Positions 59,662 through 64,000 of a stretch of DNA of 64,000 nucleotides are shown here, piece after piece. The stretch comes from Faecalibacterium langellae (GTDB lineage Bacteria > Bacillota > Clostridia > Oscillospirales > Ruminococcaceae): contig NZ_NMTR01000016.1 of assembly GCF_002549775.1 (NCBI RefSeq), positions 62,001 to 126,000 of the forward strand, given 5' to 3'. A program made the position numbers and the translations under genes. The notes beneath the pieces were generated by a model. That model saw nothing but the letters and a program-made list of their open reading frames with translations, had not been told where the DNA came from and made no database searches. The stretch's first letter is position 1, and every line of letters starts with the position of its first letter.

Positions 59662-60852
59662 ATGGATTGCAAACTGCGTGCCAAGAACTGCGGCGGCTGC
59701 CCGATGCTGGGCATGGACTACGCTGCGCAGCTGAAACAGAAAGAAGAAACGGTGAAAAAGCTGCTGGGCAAATTCGGCCCGGTGAACGCCATCCGGGGTG
59801 CAGAGGACCCGTACCACTACCGCAATAAGGTGATCTCCACCTTTACCACCGGCTGGGGCGGAAAACTCACCTCCGGCATCTACGCGGCAAACAGCCACAA
59901 GGTGCTGCCGGTGGAAAGCTGCCTTTTGCAGGACGAAGTGCTGGACAAGACCATGCTGGCCGTGCGTGCGGCGGCAAACGCCTGCCATTACCAGCCCTAT
60001 GATGAGGACAAGGGCACCGGCCTGCTGCGCCACTGCCTGCTGCGGCGTGGCGTCGTGACTGGGCAGGTGATGGTGGTGCTGGTAACGGCTCAGCCGGTGC
60101 TGCCCGGTGCAAAGAACTTTGTGAAAGCCCTGCTGGCCGAAGCGAAAAAGCAGGATGTGACCATCACCACCGTGGTGCAGAACGTGAACCCCCGCAAAAC
60201 CAGCGTCGTGCTGGGCGATATGGAAAAGGTGCTGTACGGCAAAGGGTTCATTCTGGATGAACTTTGCGGCAAGACCTACGCCCTGAGCCCGCGCAGCTTT
60301 TACCAGATCAACCACGCCCAGACCGAGGTGCTGTATGGTCTGGCCGTGGAGGCCGCACACCTCACCGGCAAAGAGGTGGTGCTGGACGCCTATTGCGGCA
60401 TCGGTACCATCGGCCTGACCGCCGCCGACCACGCAAAGCAGGTGGTTGGCGTGGAAGTGAACCGTGACGCCGTGCACGATGCCATTGGCAACGCAAAGCA
60501 CAACGGCGTAAAGAACGCCCGCTTCTTCGCAGCAGACGCCACCAAGTGGATCAGCGAAGCCGCCGCTGCAGGCGAGCGCGCCGACGTGATCTTTATGGAC
60601 CCGCCGCGCGAAGGCTCCACCCCGCAGTTCATCGACAGCGTGGCCCGCATGGCCCCGAAGCGCGTGGCCTACGTCAGCTGCAATCCGGTCACGCTGGCCC
60701 GGGACCTGGAACTGCTGACCCGCAAGGGGTATAAAGTGGAGAGCAGTACACCGGTGGATATGTTCCCCCACAGTGAGCATATTGAGGTCGTGTGCAGTCT
60801 GGTGAAAAGCAACAACACAAATAACGCAAAGAAAAGGAGCATCTACCCATGA
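59662..60852 (+). CDS. rlmD: 23S rRNA (uracil-5-)-methyltransferase, RumA family
   Basis: A 396-residue SAM-dependent methyltransferase acting on U1939-type or related positions. N-terminal CGGCPMLG Cys cluster (Cys for an iron-sulfur site); SAM site LDAYCGIGTIGLTAADHA; MDPPREG; catalytic Cys in YVSCNP. The TRAM domain of E. coli RlmD is absent. AAAAGGAGAG precedes ATG 59662. The paralogue family (RlmCD in Bacillus) means the exact uridine is uncertain. Confidence 0.88.
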   Translation: MDCKLRAKNCGGCPMLGMDYAAQLKQKEETVKKLLGKFGPVNAIRGAEDPYHYRNKVISTFTTGWGGKLTSGIYAANSHKVLPVESCLLQDEVLDKTMLAVRAAANACHYQPYDEDKGTGLLRHCLLRRGVVTGQVMVVLVTAQPVLPGAKNFVKALLAEAKKQDVTITTVVQNVNPRKTSVVLGDMEKVLYGKGFILDELCGKTYALSPRSFYQINHAQTEVLYGLAVEAAHLTGKEVVLDAYCGIGTIGLTAADHAKQVVGVEVNRDAVHDAIGNAKHNGVKNARFFAADATKWISEAAAAGERADVIFMDPPREGSTPQFIDSVARMAPKRVAYVSCNPVTLARDLELLTRKGYKVESSTPVDMFPHSEHIEVVCSLVKSNNTNNAKKRSIYP

Positions 60853-61364
60853 ACGCAAATATCAATTATGATGAGATCCCCGACACCGGTGCCGTGCAGG
60901 AGGACCTGCTCACGGCGCTGAGCGGCCAGCATGTGACCGTGCACACCAGCGAGGAGCCGGACTTCGACTATATGGAGAACGAGGACGTGGCCTTTGTGGT
61001 CAAGAACCCGCACAACGACGAAGACCTGCTCATTGAGCTGGGCGGCGAGTTCTCGCTGTTCTTCGGCCTGTGGCACGGGCAATACAAGGCGGAGGAACAG
61101 GACTACGACCGCATGAAACAGGATATCGCCGCCCTGCTGGCGGGCAATGCCGGTGTGCTGAGCCTGTATGCAGAAGACCACTGGCTGGGCAGCGCCCTCT
61201 GCCCGGAAAAGGTCTCCGCCGATGCAGACGTGGAAAAGCTGCTGGAACGCTGCTGGCAGAAACAGGAGCCGAAGGAGAAGCTTCTGGCGCAGGGCGGCCG
61301 GGTAGAGCTGCTCTACTGGGACCCGGCGGACAACAAAAGCTTTGCCATCCCGGCGAAGGGGTGA
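60849..61364 (+). CDS. Protein of unknown function (171 residues)
   Basis: An acidic, soluble protein without signal or membrane segment. It overlaps the rRNA methyltransferase by ATGA (ATG 60849, TGA 60850-60852), so it is co-translated. Possible features: DLLIELGGEFSLFFGLWHGQY and YAEDHWLGSALC. No family recognised. Confidence 0.75.
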   Translation: MNANINYDEIPDTGAVQEDLLTALSGQHVTVHTSEEPDFDYMENEDVAFVVKNPHNDEDLLIELGGEFSLFFGLWHGQYKAEEQDYDRMKQDIAALLAGNAGVLSLYAEDHWLGSALCPEKVSADADVEKLLERCWQKQEPKEKLLAQGGRVELLYWDPADNKSFAIPAKG

Positions 61365-61365
61365 C

Positions 61366-61496
61366 GATTTTGAATGGGCACCGCTTTGCTCTGGCCATCT
61401 TTAGCGGAAACTTTATTTTTTAAACCACTTTTTCACGCGAAAGTATTATGAAAAAGCAAAACAGCCAGGCCCGTGGGCCTGGCTGTTTTGCTTTTT
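61366..61496 (+). promoter_or_regulatory. 3' UTR pseudoknot-like motif and bidirectional terminator
   Basis: ATGGGC-A-CCGCT-TTGCTCT-GGCCAT-CTTT-AGCGG (about 61374-61409), then an AT-rich run and an 18-bp terminator stem (61454-61496) with T5; the reverse side serves the epimerase gene. The first arm changes relative to other copies with one compensatory pair (C-G to G-C) and one mismatch. Confidence 0.62.
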
Positions 61497-61521
61497 GCTA
61501 TAAGATAAAATATTTAAAAGG

Positions 61522-62403
61522 TCAGACCTTCTCGATGGTAATGCTCCACTCGCTGGTCATGGCCTCGTCCGGCTCCAGCACTTCGTGCTTGCCTTCCTCG
61601 TTGACGCTGTTGGCCCAGCCGTTCCAGGGCTCCATGCAGACGAAGTTCTCGGCATCCTGCTGCCACAGCACGCCGTTGTCAAAGGTCTCGTCGGCATCCA
61701 CCGTCACCTTGTGGCCGTTGCCCTTATCGGTCAGGGTCATGGGGAACTGCACACCGGTCAGCAGACGGATGGTGTTGTCTGCGCCCTCCTTGCGGGTAAG
61801 GGTGATCTTCTCCGGGGCTGCGGGCTGCTCGCCCTTGGCGTTTTCGGAGCAGGTGGCGCACTTGATATCAAACTCCACATTCTCCAGCTTGGAGGCGGTA
61901 AAGTAGGGGTGGTAGCCAAAGCTGAAAGGCATATCCGTGTTGCCCTCGTTAATGACGGTCAGGCTGACCAGTGCCTTGTTGCCCTCCAGATTATAGTTGA
62001 GCAGCAGGGTGAAATCGAACGGGTAGAGGAACTTGGTCAGCGGGGTGGACTCCAGTGCCAGCGTCACGCCGTCCGGGCCAACGCTTTCCACTTCCCATGC
62101 GCACAGGTCGGCCAGACCATGGTTCTCCATGGGGTAAGCCTTGCCGTCAAAGATGTGCACGCCGTTATCCGGGTTGCCGCAGCTGGGGAACAGCACCGGC
62201 ACGCCAAAGCGGGGGCGGTTGCACTCAGAGAAGTTGGGGCGGCGAGTCCAGATGTACTCGTCGCCGTCGAGGGTAAAGCCGGTGATCATGCCGCCGCGCT
62301 CCGGGGTGATGACCAGCTCGGTCTTGGCGGCGGGGTCGGAGATGACATACTGCTCGTAGCAGGCACCGTTTTCGGTGACATAACGGGTGGTGATCTGATT
62401 CAT
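61522..62403 (-). CDS. Aldose 1-epimerase-like protein
   Basis: A 293-residue galactose-mutarotase-fold protein. The start is MNQITTRYVTENGACYEQYV; the catalytic His is in FGYHPYFTAS and NHGLADLCAWEV, with Glu in the C-terminal MEPWNGWANSVNEEG. Substrate may be an aldose or a hexose-6-phosphate. ATG 62403 lies 3 bases after the small upstream gene stops. It follows the uxaA gene in the same direction, behind a terminator. Confidence 0.88.
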   Translation of the reverse strand: MNQITTRYVTENGACYEQYVISDPAAKTELVITPERGGMITGFTLDGDEYIWTRRPNFSECNRPRFGVPVLFPSCGNPDNGVHIFDGKAYPMENHGLADLCAWEVESVGPDGVTLALESTPLTKFLYPFDFTLLLNYNLEGNKALVSLTVINEGNTDMPFSFGYHPYFTASKLENVEFDIKCATCSENAKGEQPAAPEKITLTRKEGADNTIRLLTGVQFPMTLTDKGNGHKVTVDADETFDNGVLWQQDAENFVCMEPWNGWANSVNEEGKHEVLEPDEAMTSEWSITIEKV

Positions 62404-62406
62404 AGT

Positions 62407-62571
62407 TCAGTCCTCCTTATGCTTCTGGTATTCGGCCAGTTTTTCAAAATAATAATCAATGCCATAGCGGATGAGATATTTTATGACCCTTGCAACAACC
62501 GCCACGATGGCGGCAAAAATGCCGCCGTAAAGCAGAAATGCATAAATCATCATACGGGTGGTCATAGCCAT
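62407..62571 (-). CDS. Small membrane protein (54 residues)
   Basis: Starts at ATG 62571 after AAAGGATG. One hydrophobic helix (MIYAFLLYGGIFAAIVAVVA), then a basic/aromatic amphipathic helix (KYLIRYGIDYYFEKLAEYQK). Only 3 bases separate it from the epimerase. No family recognised. Confidence 0.65.
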   Translation of the reverse strand: MAMTTRMMIYAFLLYGGIFAAIVAVVARVIKYLIRYGIDYYFEKLAEYQKHKED

Positions 62572-62605
62572 AAAAACACATCCTTTCTGTGGCTCACAGA
62601 TGCAC

Positions 62606-62645
62606 AAAAAGGCCGCCGGGCGGCGCGAACCGCTCAGCAGCCTTT
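62606..62645 (-). terminator. Terminator of uxaA
   Basis: Minus-strand stem pairing GGCTGCTGAGCGG with CCGCCCGGCGGCC (with G-T pairs and one mismatch), then T5. Confidence 0.8.
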
Positions 62646-62650
62646 GATTT

Positions 62651-64000
62651 TTACAGAACGACGCCGTCCTTGAAGATGGAGATCTCGCGGAAGCCGTGCT
62701 TCTCGGCCTTGGTCTGCTCGCCGCTTGCAACGCGGATGACCAGATCCAGCAGGTCCTTTGCGGCCTCGTCGATGGTCTTTTCACCATCCGCGATGACACC
62801 GGTGTTGAAATCGATCCAGCCGGACTTCTTCTGGGCCAGCGGGGTGTTGGTGGAGATCTTCAGGGTGGGAGCCGGGGCAGAGAACGGGGTGCCGCGGCCG
62901 GTGGAGAACAGGATCAGGTGTGCGCCTGCTGCGGTCATGGCGGTAGCCGACACCAGATCGTTGCCGGGGCCGTACAGCATGTTCAGGCCCTTGGTCACCA
63001 CAGGGTCGCCGTAGCCGATGACGTCCATGATGGGGGCAGTGCCGCCCTTCTGCACGCAGCCGCAGCTCTTATCCTCCAGCGTGGTGATGCCGCCCTGCTT
63101 GTTGCCCGGAGACGGGTTATCGTAGACGACCTCGTTGTGGCTGATGAAGTATTCCTTGAAGCCGTTGATCATGTGCTCGGCCTTGACGAAGACATCCTTG
63201 TTGATGCAGCGGTCCATCAGGAAGCCCTCGGCACCGAACATCTCGGGCACCTCGGTCAGCACGGTGGAACCGCCGCGCTGGCCCATCATGTCGGAGAAGC
63301 GGCCGATGGTGGGGTTGGCGGTGATGCCGGACAGGCCGTCGGAACCGCCGCACTTCATGCCGACCACCAGGTCGGACACGGGGATGGGTTCACGGTGGAA
63401 CTGCCCGGCGTAAGCGGCCAGCTCCTTCAGGATATCGCGGGCGGCGGTGAACTCGTCGTCCACATCCTGGCAGGTCAGGAACTTCACGCGGTCATGATCG
63501 TACTCGCCCAGTTCTTCCACGAACTGATCGTGCTGCAGGTTCTCGCAGCCCAGATGCAGCACCAGAACAGCGGCGGCATTGGGGTGGCGCACCAGCGCAG
63601 CCAGCAGCTTGCGGGTCTGCGCGTGGTCATGGCCGGTCTGGCTGCAGCCGAAGGGATGGGTGAAGGTGTACAGGCCCTCGATGGAGCCGGTGACCAGATC
63701 CTGATTGTCGTTGACGATCTTCTTGGCGATGTCGTTGACGCAGCCCACGGTGGGGATGATCCAGATCTCGTTGCGGATGGCGGCGCGGCCGTCTTTGCGG
63801 CGGAAGCCCATGAAGGTCTCGGGCTGCACTTTGGGCAGCGGAGCCAGATCGGGGGACGGATTGTAGCTGTACTCCACCTCACCGGAGAGGTTCGTGTGCA
63901 CATTGTGGGTGTGCATCCAGGTGCCGGGCTCGGCGTCGGCGGTGGCGTGGCCGATGGGGAAGCCATACTTGATGACATTCTCGCCGTTCTTGATGGGCTT
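62651..64000 (-). CDS. uxaA: Altronate dehydratase (UxaA family), 5' end off the window
   Basis: At least 449 residues, open to the right edge. The first visible residues (KPIKNGENVIKYGFPIGHAT) belong to the small SAF-like domain, then MHTHNVHTNLSGEVEYSYNP. The large domain has GFRRKDGRAAIRNEIWIIPT, THPFGCSQTGHD, and CGGSDGLSGITANPTIG. Iron-dependent dehydration of altronate to KDG links galacturonate breakdown to the kdgK-kdgA genes at 26-28 kb. A start at ATG 63916 would cut off the first domain and is not real. Confidence 0.92.
   Translation of the reverse strand, partial: KPIKNGENVIKYGFPIGHATADAEPGTWMHTHNVHTNLSGEVEYSYNPSPDLAPLPKVQPETFMGFRRKDGRAAIRNEIWIIPTVGCVNDIAKKIVNDNQDLVTGSIEGLYTFTHPFGCSQTGHDHAQTRKLLAALVRHPNAAAVLVLHLGCENLQHDQFVEELGEYDHDRVKFLTCQDVDDEFTAARDILKELAAYAGQFHREPIPVSDLVVGMKCGGSDGLSGITANPTIGRFSDMMGQRGGSTVLTEVPEMFGAEGFLMDRCINKDVFVKAEHMINGFKEYFISHNEVVYDNPSPGNKQGGITTLEDKSCGCVQKGGTAPIMDVIGYGDPVVTKGLNMLYGPGNDLVSATAMTAAGAHLILFSTGRGTPFSAPAPTLKISTNTPLAQKKSGWIDFNTGVIADGEKTIDEAAKDLLDLVIRVASGEQTKAEKHGFREISIFKDGVVL

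Overview
The window looks like a piece of chromosome from a GC-rich gut Firmicute. Faecalibacterium or a close Oscillospiraceae relative is my best inference. Reasons: a Gram-positive division and cell-wall cluster headed by mraZ, a PASTA-type class B penicillin-binding protein, consensus sigma-A promoters, rho-independent terminators after most units, strong Shine-Dalgarno sites, and saccharolytic gut functions. I see no rRNA, tRNA, CRISPR array, phage or complete insertion sequence.

Layout. 1-1.9 kb: C-terminus of a cut gene and two membrane proteins. 1.9-5.6 kb: purC, a family 1 6-phospho-beta-glucosidase and a glycerophosphodiesterase. 5.6-10.7 kb: a four-gene minus-strand operon (leucine-rich-repeat protein, VWA-like protein, MoxR-type AAA+ ATPase, AEC permease). 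10.8-15.4 kb: a heterodimeric ABC exporter behind its MarR regulator. 15.4-18.6 kb: DedA-like protein, DEDDh exonuclease, HAD phosphatase. 18.9-24.2 kb: Tat-exported alkaline phosphatase, MscL, a lipoprotein, a small ribbon-helix-helix protein and two orphan membrane proteins. 24.3-30.8 kb: kdgA-kdgK-kduI-kduD, converting unsaturated uronate products to pyruvate and glyceraldehyde-3-phosphate, with a HAD phosphatase, a PAP2 enzyme and a GntR/FCD regulator nearby. 31-37.5 kb: secreted orphan, DnaJ/DUF5685/zinc-ribbon operon, a GH2 enzyme lacking its acid/base residue, an iron-sulfur flavoprotein. 37.7-51.9 kb: rsmD and a coiled-coil protein, then the cell-wall cluster mraZ-rsmH-ftsL-pbp-murF-mraY-like-ftsW-murG-ftsQ-murE. 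52-53.4 kb: an AT-rich MATE efflux gene that looks imported. 53.5-64 kb: P1B-type ATPase with its DUF6110 partner, serC-serA, a BlaI-type repressor with an rRNA methyltransferase, an aldose epimerase and a truncated uxaA (altronate dehydratase).

The most unusual content is non-coding. (1) A repeat of about 230 bp occurs three times (14.6, 16.5 and 47.4 kb). Its terminal arms differ between copies yet stay self-complementary within each copy, as in a structured RNA or a MITE-like element; one copy fills the ftsW-murG gap. (2) A short motif with the geometry of an H-type pseudoknot sits between stop codons and terminators (15.7, 36.9, 56.4 and 61.4 kb), with a fifth, orphan copy at 15.45 kb. 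(3) Several associated terminators are capped by the same C(UGCG)G tetraloop. (4) A separate 137-bp inverted-repeat element separates serC from serA.

Protein oddities: the MraY-like protein in the cell-wall cluster lacks the catalytic Asp and most of the His motif of MraY; the GH2 enzyme lacks its acid/base Glu; MurE has DNNR in place of DNPR; the KDPG aldolase carries a C-terminal VOC-like domain.
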